A stretch of 64,000 nucleotides of DNA. Origin: Parelaphostrongylus tenuis. Lineage: Eukaryota; Nematoda; Chromadorea; Rhabditida; Metastrongylidae. The stretch covers positions 1 through 64,000 of the forward strand of contig JAHQIW010000151.1 in the NCBI GenBank assembly GCA_019055375.1. Direction: 5' to 3'. The translations under genes and the position numbers were made by a program. Positions within the stretch are counted from its first letter, which is position 1, and each line of letters opens with the position of its first letter. Below, one piece after another: positions 9,841 through 19,329 of the stretch. The notes beneath the pieces are model-generated. The model was given only the letters and a program-made list of their open reading frames with translations. It had not been told where the DNA came from and ran no database searches.

Positions 9841-11281
9841 CACCGCTTTTTATATGTGTTCCACTGGATGATCCAAGTGGAGATCACCGGCAAGAGAGAC
9901 ACATAGGCTCGTAATGCACCCTACCCATCAAAACAACAGTCTTATATACTGGCTCATATCACGAGTGTTTACAAGGCATTCCTCCCTGCGGTTCATGGTT
10001 GGATTGGTCGTATTAATCCAAAATGCTTCCAAGATCTTTCGCGCTGATGTTTTTTGCTCCTGCGCAAGGATGGTGACTTCGATTTCAAAATCAACTCCGT
10101 CGTGCTTCTGTGCTCTATGCGTCCCTAGCGGGGTGTTTCGTCTATTAAGACGCTTGTCAGCTAGGTGTTCTTCTATGCGTGCATAGAGCGGCCTACCCGT
10201 TTCGCCTATATATTTATCACTACACGCTTTGCAAGAGATTAGGTAGACTGTACCTACGCTCATGCAATCACCGCCTCTGCCGTTAGGACATATTTTACAA
10301 TCTTTCGTTATGCAGAGACGGTCATATAAGCGGTTTCGAACTAATTGGCGTTTTAGAGTATTCGGTGGTATTTCTATAATGGCCACCGATTGCTCTAACC
10401 CGCTCTTTTCAAACATCGTTTAATAGCTGTACTAATCTCATTTGAATAGAACGGGATGATAAACGGGACTTTCCTTTCAACTAAGTTTTCGTTCGGAGGC
10501 GCATTATTTCCTCTAAACCTAAGCCGAGGGGCTACGAATTCGTATCCATTATGAATGGCTATTTCCCGAGCCAGTTTCACGGATTCTACTCTCTGCTCCT
10601 CCCCGGTACATACATGGCTGCTGTTCGAAACATGTTTTTACTAGCGCCTTTTTCGTATGTGAGGGATGAGACGAGAGATAGTGAACCAGGATATTCTTAC
10701 TACTTGGCTTTCGGTACCACTTCGTTATGTAGCCGCTCTCAGTTAAGTTTATTTGCACGTTCAAAAATGGGAGCCAATCGTCTTTTGGTAACTCACGGGT
10801 GAATTTTATATACTCTGACTGTTCATTCAACAATCTAAAACAATTATCTAGCTCCTCTTGAGTGGAACAGATAACCAACAATCATCTATATACCTACAGT
10901 AGAGTAATGGCCGGAGATCCATCACTAGTGCTTCCACTTTAGACATAAAGGCAATGGCCAGGCTAGGTGCCAGTCGCTGTCCCATTGCCAGCCCTCTGGT
11001 TTGAGCATAATAATTCCCGGACCATCTGAAGATTGAGCAGTTCAAGCACTCTTTTAGTAGGATCATGAACTGCTCAATCGTCAAGCCATACATGTTTACA
11101 GCTCCCTGGTGTTGTATAAGAAGCTCATGTGTGGCTTGCAATGCGGAGTCATTCGACACGTTTGGTATATGAAGCAAGTGACGTAGAATGACTCCATTTA
11201 ACGTACGCGCTGTTCGGGTTCGCGTTACGTGGACGATCCAGTGAACATCTGAGTGGTTCGTCCAGATGGGCTGGAATGGTG

Positions 11282-11516
11282 GATTTTTGCTTGATGCGAT
11301 TGAAATCTAGGTCTGGTGATTTTCTCTAAAGAAGTAATGGAGGTGTTTGACTGATTGTATTGCAAACATTTTGACCTTTCCAGGCTCTGAAGAAGGCGAA
11401 CTGCCGAAACGTCAGCTATCGAATAAAGTTTAATGTAACACCTCGTGTTCTGCTCAAAGAAGAAAATCAAGAATCATACTGAAGCATGCCGAGGTTAATA
11501 GACAGTCGGTCTTGGG
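11282..11516 (+). repeat. 5' PLTR of the full PLE (F1)
   Basis: Runs from GATTTTTGCTTGATGCG to GGTCTTGGG and matches 14265-14499 over the same 235-bp length. The last 31 bases hold the ATG and first codons of the PLE protein (MPRLIDSRSW), so the repeat provides the start of translation. It carries a hammerhead-like core at 11382-11417. Confidence 0.85.
11382..11417 (+). ncRNA. Hammerhead-ribozyme-like motif, 5' PLTR (F1)
   Basis: Stem I AGGCT (11382-11386) pairs with AGCT (11414-11417). The core CTGAAGA is at 11387-11393, stem II GGCG/TGCC with loop AAC at 11395-11405, and GAAA at 11406-11409. Cleavage is expected after GTC at 11413. This is the type I arrangement with a minimal stem III known from PLE pseudo-LTRs. 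All core residues are present. Confidence 0.7.
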
Positions 11517-14162
11517 AGTTGTTAGAAGAAGTACCAGCAAGATTCTTCCGACTGACAAAAGAAGCATTATCACTAAGGCAGAAAATTGTCTTAGCTCGAC
11601 AATGTGTGAAGTTTCTCCGACGCTGCATACAACATCGAATCGTTCCGAACTTCATAAAACGAAAACGACTTCACGCGATATGTGGTGTACCAGAGGACAG
11701 CCATCGAATACTGGATATCGAAATGAAAGTGCTCCGCGCCTGTCTACGAAGCAAGCAAGACAATCTGTACGCTATGCTGAAGAAGTGTGCGGCGAAGGAA
11801 TATTATTGTGATCAGTATTTGGAAGGCAACCTTTGGAGGAGAATTATTGGTGGGTCAAAATTGATTTGCGATTCCATTAGGTCAAATGCTAAAGTTACTT
11901 TGCGGAGAAAATTCGATGATCTTTTGAGTAGATCGCATAACATGACTTTGAGAAGGCATACGGATACCGCTAATGAAGATCAAGCGAGTCACATTAGGGC
12001 AAGTAATGCATCAAGAAATTCAAGGGTCACAGTGCTAGGAGGCATAACTCTCCCTGATGGTGCGCGCTCGCTATTAGAATTGGGTCCAAGCTTTTCACCA
12101 TCTCAACCCATTTCTAAGGTGTCCTTGCGTAAGGTTGCATGTGGTTTACATGATTTGCAAGATCAACTCCGTAAAAAGGCCAGAGTTGAAGAGACTAATA
12201 GGAATTGAACAGCAAGTAGAGGCACTAATACCACCATTTCCTCAGCCGTTCTATAGACAACAAGACCCCAACGAGGAGGTAGATAGAAAATTCCGGAAAT
12301 TTGCGGACGAAACTTTTAGAACCCTCACTCACTATAGCAGAAAAGATATCAATCGAACCTCACCGAACTACAAAAACGTGGCATGAAAGAGGTTCGAGAG
12401 TTGATAAGCGAAGGTAGGATAAGGCTATCAGTTAGTGATAAGGGTGGAGAATTTGTTGTGATTCCTCGACAGTTAGATATCGCAATAACGAGCAAGCATC
12501 TCGAAGATGCCTCGCTTTACCGATCATCTTCTGTAAAGGAATTCAAAAGGCAAAACCGCAAATTAAACAGTGAGTGGGTCCGTACGGCAAAAGCGGCAGG
12601 CTTAAGACCATCTATCATTTCTCAATTAAAAATCCAGTCACCAACATGTCCTGTCTTATACTTGCTTATAAAAACACATAAGTTAGTATCCACTGATGAT
12701 CTGATGTCTAACGATCCATCTATATTCAAAGTTAGACCTATCATCAGTTGTGTAGGCGGACCGACGGATAGGATAGCATGGTTCTTGACTTTAATAACAT
12801 CCCAGTTGCTAGGACACATTCCAGCCCATCTGACAAACACTCAGATGTTCCTGGATCGTCTACGTAACGCGAACCCGAACAACGCGTACGTAATGGAGTC
12901 ATTCGACGTCACTGCTTTATATACCAACGTGTCGAATGACTCCGCATTGCAAGCCACACATGAGCTTCTTATACAACACCAGGGAGCTGTAAACATGTAT
13001 GGCTTGACGATTGAGCAGTTCATGATCCTACTAAAAGAGTGCTTGAACTGCTCAATCTTCAGATGGTCCGGGAATTATTATGCTCAAACCAGAGGGCTGG
13101 CAATGGGACAGCGACTGGCACCTAGCCTGGCCATTGCCTTTATGTCTAAAGTGGAAGCACCAGTGATGGATCTCCGGCCATTACTCTACTGTAGGTATAT
13201 AGATGATTGTTTGATTATCTGTTCCACTCAAGAGGAGCTGGATAATTGTTTTAGATTGCTGAATGAACAGTCAGAGTATATAAGATTCACCCGTGAGTTA
13301 CCAAAAGACGATTGGCTTCCATTCTTGAACGTGCAAATAAGCTTAACTGAGAGCGGCTACATAACGAAGTGGTACCGAAAGCCAAGTAGTAAGAATATCC
13401 TGGTTCACTATCTCTCTCTCATCCCTCACATACGAAAAAGGCGCTAGTAAAAAACATGTTTCGAACAGCAGCCAATGTATGTACCGGGAGGAGCAGAGAG
13501 TAGAATCCGTGAAACTGGCGCGGGAAATAGCCACTTCTAATGGATACGAATTCGTAGCCCCTCGGCTTAGGTTTAGAGGAAATAATGCGCCTCCGAACGA
13601 AAACTTAGTTGAAAGGAAAGTCCCGTTTATCATCCCGTTCTATTCAAATGAGATTAGTACAGCTATAAAACGATGTTTGAAAAGAGCGGGTTTAGAGCAA
13701 TCGGTGGCCATTATAGAAATACCACCGAATACTCTAAAACGCCAATTAGTTCGAAACCGCTTATATGACCGTCTCTGCATAACGAAAGATTGTAAAATAT
13801 GTCCTAACGGCAGAGGCGGTGATTGCATGAGCGTAGGTACAGTCTACCTAATCTCTTGCAAAGCGTGTAGTGATAAATATGTTGGCGAAACGGGTAGGCC
13901 GCTCTATGCACGCATAGAAGAACACCTAGCTGACAAGCGTCTTAATAGACAAAACACCCCGCTAGGGACGCATAGAGCACAGAAGCACGACGGAGTTGAT
14001 TTTGAAATCGAAGTCACCATCCTTGCGCAGGAGCAAAAAACATCAGCGCGAAAGATCTTGGAAGCATTTTGGATTAATACGACCAATCCAACCATAAACC
14101 GCAGGGAGGAATGCCTTGTAAACACTCGTGATATGAGCCAGTATATAAGACTGTTGTTTTGA
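11486..14162 (+). CDS. PLE reverse transcriptase / GIY-YIG endonuclease (frameshifted)
   Basis: One coding region of about 890 codons runs from ATG 11486 to the TGA ending at 14162, in four pieces: 11486-12208, 12135-12386, 12383-13447 and 13479-14162. The breaks are an extra A near 12203, a one-base loss near 12350 and a one-base loss near 13415. The N-terminal part is basic. RT marks follow: NLTELQK upstream, DKGGEFVVIP, RPIIS, SFDVTALYTNV (motif A), GLAMGQRLAPSLA (motif B), YIDDC (motif C) and KWYRKPSS. A Cys cluster (CKICPNGRGGDC) precedes the GIY-YIG domain: VYLISCKAC, KYVGETGRPLYARIEEH, a THRAQKH segment and the LEAFWI glutamate. The enzyme copies element RNA at a nicked target. The frame starts inside the PLTR. 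Confidence 0.85.
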
Positions 14163-14264
14163 TGGGTAGGGTGCATTACGAGCCTATGTGTCTCTCTTGC
14201 CGGTGATCTCCACTTGGATCATCCAGTGGAACACATATAAAAAGCGGTGAGTATGTTGAGTGTT

Positions 14265-14499
14265 GATTTTTGCTTGATGCGATTGAAATCTAGGTCTGGT
14301 GATTTTCTCTAAAGAAGTAATGGAGGTGTTTGACTGATTGTATTGCAAACATTTTGACCTTTCCAGGCTCTGAAGAAGGCGAACTGCCGAAACGTCAGCT
14401 ATCGAATAAAGTTTAATGTAACACCTCGTGTTCTGCTCAAAGAAGAAAATCAAGAATCATACTGAAGCATGCCGAGGTTAATAGACAGTCGGTCTTGGG
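14265..14499 (+). repeat. 3' PLTR of the full PLE (F1)
   Basis: Direct repeat of 11282-11516, ending in the same GGTCTTGGG before the target duplication. It includes the start codon context of the ORF, which has no function at this end. The hammerhead-like core is at 14365-14400. Confidence 0.85.
14365..14400 (+). ncRNA. Hammerhead-ribozyme-like motif, 3' PLTR (F1)
   Basis: Same sequence as the motif at 11382-11417, with all core residues kept. Cleavage in both PLTRs of a transcript would release a unit-length element RNA. Confidence 0.7.
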
Positions 14500-14512
14500 T
14501 AATGTTTTTTTT
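14500..14512. repeat. Target-site duplication, right (PLE composite)
   Basis: TAATG plus eight T directly after the 3' PLTR; matches 9623-9634. Confidence 0.7.
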
Positions 14513-15289
14513 ACAAGAAGAATAATGTGGCGATGAACTGATGAACAGACAGAAACGATGGCCTAATGGGACTACTACTGATAGTTTTTAAGCAAAAACT
14601 TTTAACAACTAGTGTGGGTGCATTTGCTGACATCGTTGACAACCATTTGTGCCGCACATTTGATTGCTATGGGGAGTATTTTTCATTATCATCGGTAGCT
14701 TGGGCAACAGTGAGCTCAGCAGCTTTTGCAGAGTTAGTCTTGGAAAGCGATATTTTTACCGATAGTATTTGTCTTTTTCTATGTTTCCAGTCTGTGTTAT
14801 ATTGTTCTCTTACTACTTCTAGACTGGATATCTATTTCAGAAGTTTTCTGTGAGTTGAGTAGCGTTTTCAGTGAAGTTGGACACGATCGACTCAAAAAAG
14901 AATGTCATAAAGTGATTAGAGCGCTCCTGCAATATACACATGGCCTCTGGTATTTATTTATCCTATGACCTAGGCTGAGACTCTCCACTTTCGCCGTTGA
15001 GGGCAAAGTGGTACCAGATCGGTAGGCACTCTCTCAGAAATATATATTCACGCAATCATTCTTGCTATGATACAAACGGGGCCGAATGCATGGCTTATAT
15101 GTGAATTCTTAATTATTGCCGAACACCTAATGGATTGAGGATAACACATCAAACGCTGTAGTTGATGAGTACCCAGAGAAGCTCCATGTCCTCGCCTAAA
15201 TTTCGAGTGTTGTACAAAAAATTGGATAGGTATCTAAGCTTTACAATTATCTGTGCTGGCTTACCGTTGTGTTAGATCACCTCTTTCAT
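14513..15289. other. Host DNA between the PLE and the RTE element; weak exon candidate
   Basis: This is intronic territory of the diverged family copy. On the reverse strand, near 14600-14750, there is a protein-like stretch (KTNSAKAAELTVAQATDDNE, then a CCCCATAG acceptor and CAAQMVVNDVSKC). It could be the exon between vWA strands 2 and 4, but frames and borders are uncertain. The forward 95-codon frame at 14566 overlaps it and is probably a shadow. Confidence 0.25.
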
Positions 15290-18200
15290 AGTTCTGCTAT
15301 TATCTGTTACGTATACTCTGACCCTCTTTGAGGGATCTCGCCCTGTTAAACGCGAGGGCACATGGCGCGTCCCCAGGTGGTGGATAGGGGAATAAACGCG
15401 AACCAAAAGCGACCGTGTGCTTCCTAGAAACGCAGGTGGATTCAGGGAATAAGCTCCTTGCTTCTGCAGAGCCGACATGACAAAACTCTATTTCTACGAG
15501 TCAAGTCGGCCAAAAGCCTGCAATTAAGCGGTTGGGAAGTACATGGGAGGCGGTTAGAAGTCGCCTCCAACGAATAAGCTCCTCCAGCTCCTCCGAGAGA
15601 GACTGGCAAGCTACTCGTGAGTACCCAGCCGCCATGTTTAGAGACTGGCTAGCTCTACGTTGGGTATCAAAATGCCAAAAACAGTAACAAGGGTGGTCAT
15701 TCCCTGACCCCGAAAGAGCAACTGGTACGACAGCGCCAGGTAGGGCGAGTACGGAAAGGTTGCCAAAATCTTAGGCCAAACTAGGCTCCCAAAATCGAAA
15801 CGCACTGAAATGACTATCTGTATCTACAATGCAAGAACTTGTTCACTTATCAACTGTAGAAGATCTATTGATTCAAGCAAGAAGGATAAGGTTACGACGT
15901 CATTGGCTTGGTTAAGATGAGAAGACGCCATCCTTTTCACACTGTTAATGACACCGAAGAAGAACTGTTCTTTGGAACATGCGATAGCAGAGGTGTCGGC
16001 TGCGTTGGCGCCCTCGTCAAATCAAATTTGACCGTGAACATCGATTTGTTTGAACAACTAACAACCCCTTATCGGACGAACACGGTTGAAACGACGAGGT
16101 TCTATGGCGGCTTTGACCATCTTCGTTGCTTACGCACCAACATCAAGCTATGACGAAGAAGAAGTTGAAGCGTTTCATGTGGACCTCGAAAAATCCTTTA
16201 GAGAAGATCATACATTTCTCAAGGTCATTGTCGGAGATTTTAATGCAAAAATTGGGCTTAGAAGAAAGTCTGAAGAACGTCACATTGGGACCCACGGACT
16301 AGAATGGATGGAACAGAGTGAGAGACTAACCGAGTTTATCATGACACCCAAGCCATCCATGGTAACTCACAATTCTAAAAGCCTCACTCTCAGCGATGGA
16401 CGTGGGAGTCTCCAATGGAGAGTACCATATCGAAATAGACCACGTCTTGTAAAGCGAAGGTTCTTGCCTGACCGATGTCGCTATTGTTCCTAAGTTCTAC
16501 ACGGGATCATACCATCGCCTCCTTCGCGCAACGTTCCGTTTTTTCGCGGAGAGGAGAGAAAGCCACTAAATTCAAACAACGAAGTCCCAGAACTACCATA
16601 AACTGGAATGTATTCAAATCATTAGTCGGCTCTTGGGAAGATACCGTTGTCGACAACATCGGCGAAGAATACGATCGATTCGTTGAATATTTTCACGTTA
16701 GCGCTACAAAAGCCGAGAGTCCTAAGGTCACGAAGAGACGCTTGTCTCCGCAGACACTCGAGCTTATACATCAACGTGGAATCGCACGAGCTGCAGGCAA
16801 CCGAAACCTTACGTCCGAACTTGCGAAACGCTACAGAGAAGCGATAAGCAAAGACCTCAAAGTGAGACGAGCAGCAATTTTGGCAGAAGCTGCAGAAGCT
16901 GTGAAGAGCACTCGCAAAGCCCAGCGAGGCTTCGCCAATTAGAAGTCCAGGATGATTGCACTCCGATGCCTGACGGGAGCACTTACAGCTTCCAGAAGGG
17001 CGATGGAGAAAAGCATCCACAAATACTACTCGGACCTCTCCGCGAGCCATGGCCTCTTACCGTCATATAAATTGAAGGAGGATGAACATGTTGTTCTACC
17101 GGTCCTCCCTTCCGAAATCCGGCACGCTATATCGTCGGTGAAGAACAGAACAACACCCGGTTCAGACAGGATTAGACCAGGCACCTAAAGAACCTGCCGC
17201 CAGCTCTCATCAACACGCTGGCTCGGCTCTTCACTCGCTACCTGTCAGAACGCAAGGTCCCCATTCAATGGAAAACAGCAAGACCGTGTTGATGTTCAAA
17301 AAAAAGACCTTCACGAAATAGGCAATCATCGCCCAATGTGCTTGCTGTCCGTGGTCTATGAACTCTTTACTCGAGTCATCCTAAACAGGATTGGCAAAAC
17401 ACTGGACAAAGGACAGCCATACAAACAAGCAGGCTTCCGAAAAGGATTTAGTACCATAGACCACATCCACACGATTACAAGACTCATTGAAGTTTCACGA
17501 GAGTACAAAGAACTACTCTGTCTTACTTCCATCGATCTGAAAAAAGCCTTTGATTCAGTGGAAACAAAAGCGGTATTAGAAGCTCTGGATAACTAGGGCG
17601 TCCCTACTCGGTTCATAATAACCTTTGTGAGCTATATGAAGATTTCACGACCAAGATACCCTCATTGTACAACAATATCACCATTGAAGTAAGAAGAGGT
17701 GTTCGATAAGGCGATACAATTTCGTTATAACTTTTCACTGCCACCATACAAAACTCATGCGAACATTAGAATGAGACGAAATGGGAGTGAAAATTGACGG
17801 TAGACAATTAATCATCTTCGCTTTGCTGACGATATCGTTCTCATAATACCAAACATCAGCCAAGCGAACGAATGTTGACCGATTTCGACAACGCGTGTGG
17901 AAAGATAGGTCTTTGACTAAATCTAAGGAAAATGATGTTTATGAGTAACGGATGGGTTAATGCGCCATTCACGCTTTAAGGAACGAAAATTACTCAATGC
18001 TCCAGTCACGTTTATCTAGGTCGTGAAATCAACATGATGAACGACCTAGCTCCAGAGTTGAGGAGGGGGAAACGAGCGGCTTGGTGAACGTTTAAGAGCA
18101 TTGAAGATGTATTGAAGAGGACAAAAAAAAAACATTCGACTCCGTGCTCACCTTTTCGACTCGACAATTATCCCTGCCCTAACGTATGCAGCAGAAACCT

Positions 18201-18655
18201 GGTCGCTACGTAAGCAGGATGAAAAAACACTTGGCCTTATAGAACGCGCAGTCGAAAGGTCGGTGCTAGGAGTATCCTGTATCTCGCAGATGAGAGAATA
18301 GTTCCAAAGTTCCGACCTATGTCAATGATCGAAAATCAGAGACGCCGTTCTACACGCCAGGATATCGAAACCATGGTGGGCCGGACACGTGATGCGCTTC
18401 AACGACAGCCGATGGACGAGAGCCGTTACCGATTGGATTCCTTGGGACGGCAAGCGCTCTAAAGGAAGACCACTGACCCGCTGGTCCGATTTATTCACGA
18501 AAGCTATAGAAGAAAGATATGATGCTCAGCAAATCCCTAGAGCGAGGAGGACCCACTGGGCTACTGTTGTACGCGATAGGGAAAAACGGAAGTGTTACTG
18601 GTACACGCTCAAGTCACTTGACGATTAACGGGACAACAGGTGATACACGTGATAC
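15290..18655 (+). mobile_element. Full-length, degenerate RTE-clade LINE
   Basis: A non-LTR retrotransposon with a GC-richer 5' leader (about 15290-15800), an endonuclease-RT coding region, and a 3' end made of short GGTGATA-like repeats (ACAGGTGATACACGTGATA at about 18637-18655). The leader and protein closely resemble the abundant RTE family I know from hookworm genomes. Many stops and frameshifts show it is dead. It lies between two exons of the diverged gene-family copy. The same 3' terminus is seen in the fragments at 41.24, 50.62, 54.23 and 58.06 kb. Confidence 0.8.
15803..18628 (+). pseudogene. RTE endonuclease/reverse transcriptase pseudogene
   Basis: The APE-type endonuclease starts near 15810 (TICIYNART). 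Around 15890-15920 the sequence reads VIGLVKMRRRHPF where the family has a catalytic Glu (LTETRRRHP), so that residue is lost. VAYAPTSSY and VIVGDFNAKIG (about 16240) follow. The RT carries PVLPSEIRHAISSVKNRTTPG (17098-17160), CLLSVVYELFTRVILNRI and CLTSIDLKKAFDSVE (motif A, 17517-17560), a broken RRGVR-stop-GDTIS (motif B) and FADDIV (about 17825). The C-terminus has WAGHVMRFNDSRW and GRPLTRWSDLFTKAIEERYD (to 18628). At least six frame breaks are present. Confidence 0.8.
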
Positions 18656-19065
18656 TTTGACGCCGGAAATACGGAAGATTTTAGTGAGCCCTGCGATCTC
18701 CTCTCCTACGCGCGAACTACAGTCCCGTACAGCGTTCATTATATGGGATCTCTAACTGTTGCGTCATATTCACACGAATGAGAAGACAAACAAGTTTTCC
18801 TCACGCTAAATTTGTCTTTGATAACTGGTCCATATAAAAGTCAACACTTTGAGATTGTTTTGGACACTAAAGAAATCACAGAATTGAATGAACGATGAGG
18901 AAATGGTGTCTACCCCACTGTGATATCGCTTCGAAAGGTTGGATCATCAGGAGCTTCCAATTCCAAGTAGTGATGAAAGTTGGCGATGTTGGATGACGAG
19001 GAAGCTGAACATGCTCGGCATTCATGACATCCATGGGAAAATATAGTGGCTGATGATTGATTTGT
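18656..19065. other. Short host segment; no gene seen
   Basis: No conserved exon or repeat was recognised between the RTE 3' end and the next family exon. Confidence 0.3.
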
Positions 19066-19229
19066 TTATAGAAGAGAAGACGTAACCGCTGAATCCAGCG
19101 AAGTCGTCAACAGGATTTTCACGTGAACACTGCCAAGATAAACAAAATGCTGAGATATGAGGACTACGTGAAACCTAATATTTGTGTAATGCACCAGAGC
19201 CACCATTATGTCACTTCGGGTGCTTTCTG
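19066..19229 (-). CDS. vWA-like exons (alpha-0 and alpha), diverged copy
   Basis: Two reverse-strand exon candidates join in phase. The first (19175-19229, after a GAAACAG acceptor, GTTTCA donor, phase 2 end) encodes ESTRSDIMVALVHYTNI. The second (from 19129, after a CTTGGCAG acceptor) supplies VHVKILLTTSLDSAVTSS. Joined, they read ...IMVALVHYTNIS then VHVKIL..., the usual vWA pattern of strand 2 (RVALVQYS) followed by strand 3. The second exon recurs at 762, 35824, 44023 and about 60377, with changes that keep the VHVKI frame. The 3' border of the second exon is unclear because TAA follows soon. Confidence 0.45.
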
Positions 19230-19329
19230 CTGTTTCAGTTGTGAAAAGCACAATGATGGTTTGAGTGCATCAGAAGACAAAAACATCAAAATTCCGAATT
19301 TTGCTTGTGTCCCAGAATTCCTCTGATTT

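Larger units (their letters stand above)
9635..11279 (-). pseudogene. Inverted, 5'-truncated PLE copy
   Basis: Reading on the reverse strand, this holds the C-terminal half of the PLE protein and then the PLTR at its outer end (9635-9840). Coding pieces lie in shifting frames at 11177-10848 (RT from motif A to YIDDC), 10881-10549 (RT thumb, KWYRKPSS), 10580-10395 and 10416-9928 (GIY-YIG domain). Homology stops at a point equivalent to base 12817 of the full copy, so the N-terminus, finger motifs and 5' PLTR are missing. Single-base losses separate the frames, for example just after YIDDC. It cannot make a full protein, but it shows the intact reading at the place where the full copy is frameshifted near 13415. 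Confidence 0.85.
11282..14499 (+). mobile_element. Full-length EN+ Penelope-like element (F1)
   Basis: This 3.2-kb element has identical-looking 235-bp PLTRs in direct orientation at both ends (11282-11516 and 14265-14499) and one long coding region between them. The gene order is N-terminal PLE region, reverse transcriptase, then GIY-YIG endonuclease. That is the canonical C-terminal-endonuclease layout (Penelope, Poseidon, Neptune, Nematis groups) rather than the permuted Naiad layout. A hammerhead-like motif lies in each PLTR. Three single-base indels break the frame, so this copy is probably inactive unless they are assembly errors. Confidence 0.85.
9623..14512. mobile_element. Composite Penelope-like element with target-site duplication
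   Basis: The unit consists of an inverted 5'-truncated PLE copy (9635-11279, reverse strand) joined directly to a full forward copy (11282-14499). It is bracketed by TAATGTTTTTTT at 9623-9634 and TAATG plus eight T at 14500-14512. This duplication around the whole structure suggests that both copies entered together in one event. Inverted partial copies and PLTRs are a known hallmark of Penelope-like retroelements, which use a C-terminal GIY-YIG endonuclease with a telomerase-related reverse transcriptase. The two copies look nearly identical where they overlap, so insertion was recent compared with the surrounding decay. Confidence 0.85.
7294..19230 (-). pseudogene. Diverged gene-family copy (vWA-like/TM) split by two retroelements
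   Basis: Scattered reverse-strand exon candidates follow the family order: vWA-like strands (19175-19229 and 19066-19129), vWA-like strand 4 remnant (9508-9598), possible extra exons (8615-8708 and 8135-8325), and the transmembrane exon (7294-7435). A PLE composite (9623-14512) and a full RTE element (15290-18655) lie between the second and third of these. This copy is far less similar to the other four than they are to one another. The 9508-9598 exon has lost about 20 bases and its frame, so the locus is probably dead. A shorter transcript using the 3' exons is possible. Confidence 0.4.

Noticed and set aside
9586..9906. Forward 106-codon frame over the inverted PLTR, and similar frames at 11225-11470 and 14184-14453
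   Set aside because: These frames run through PLTR sequence in antisense and match each other only because the PLTR is repeated. They have no protein motifs and lie opposite to the PLE coding strand.
11486..12208. A stand-alone 240-residue gene upstream of the RT
   Set aside because: The frame is rejoined to the RT by one surplus base near 12203 and one lost base near 12350. PLEs normally code one long protein, so this is its N-terminal part.
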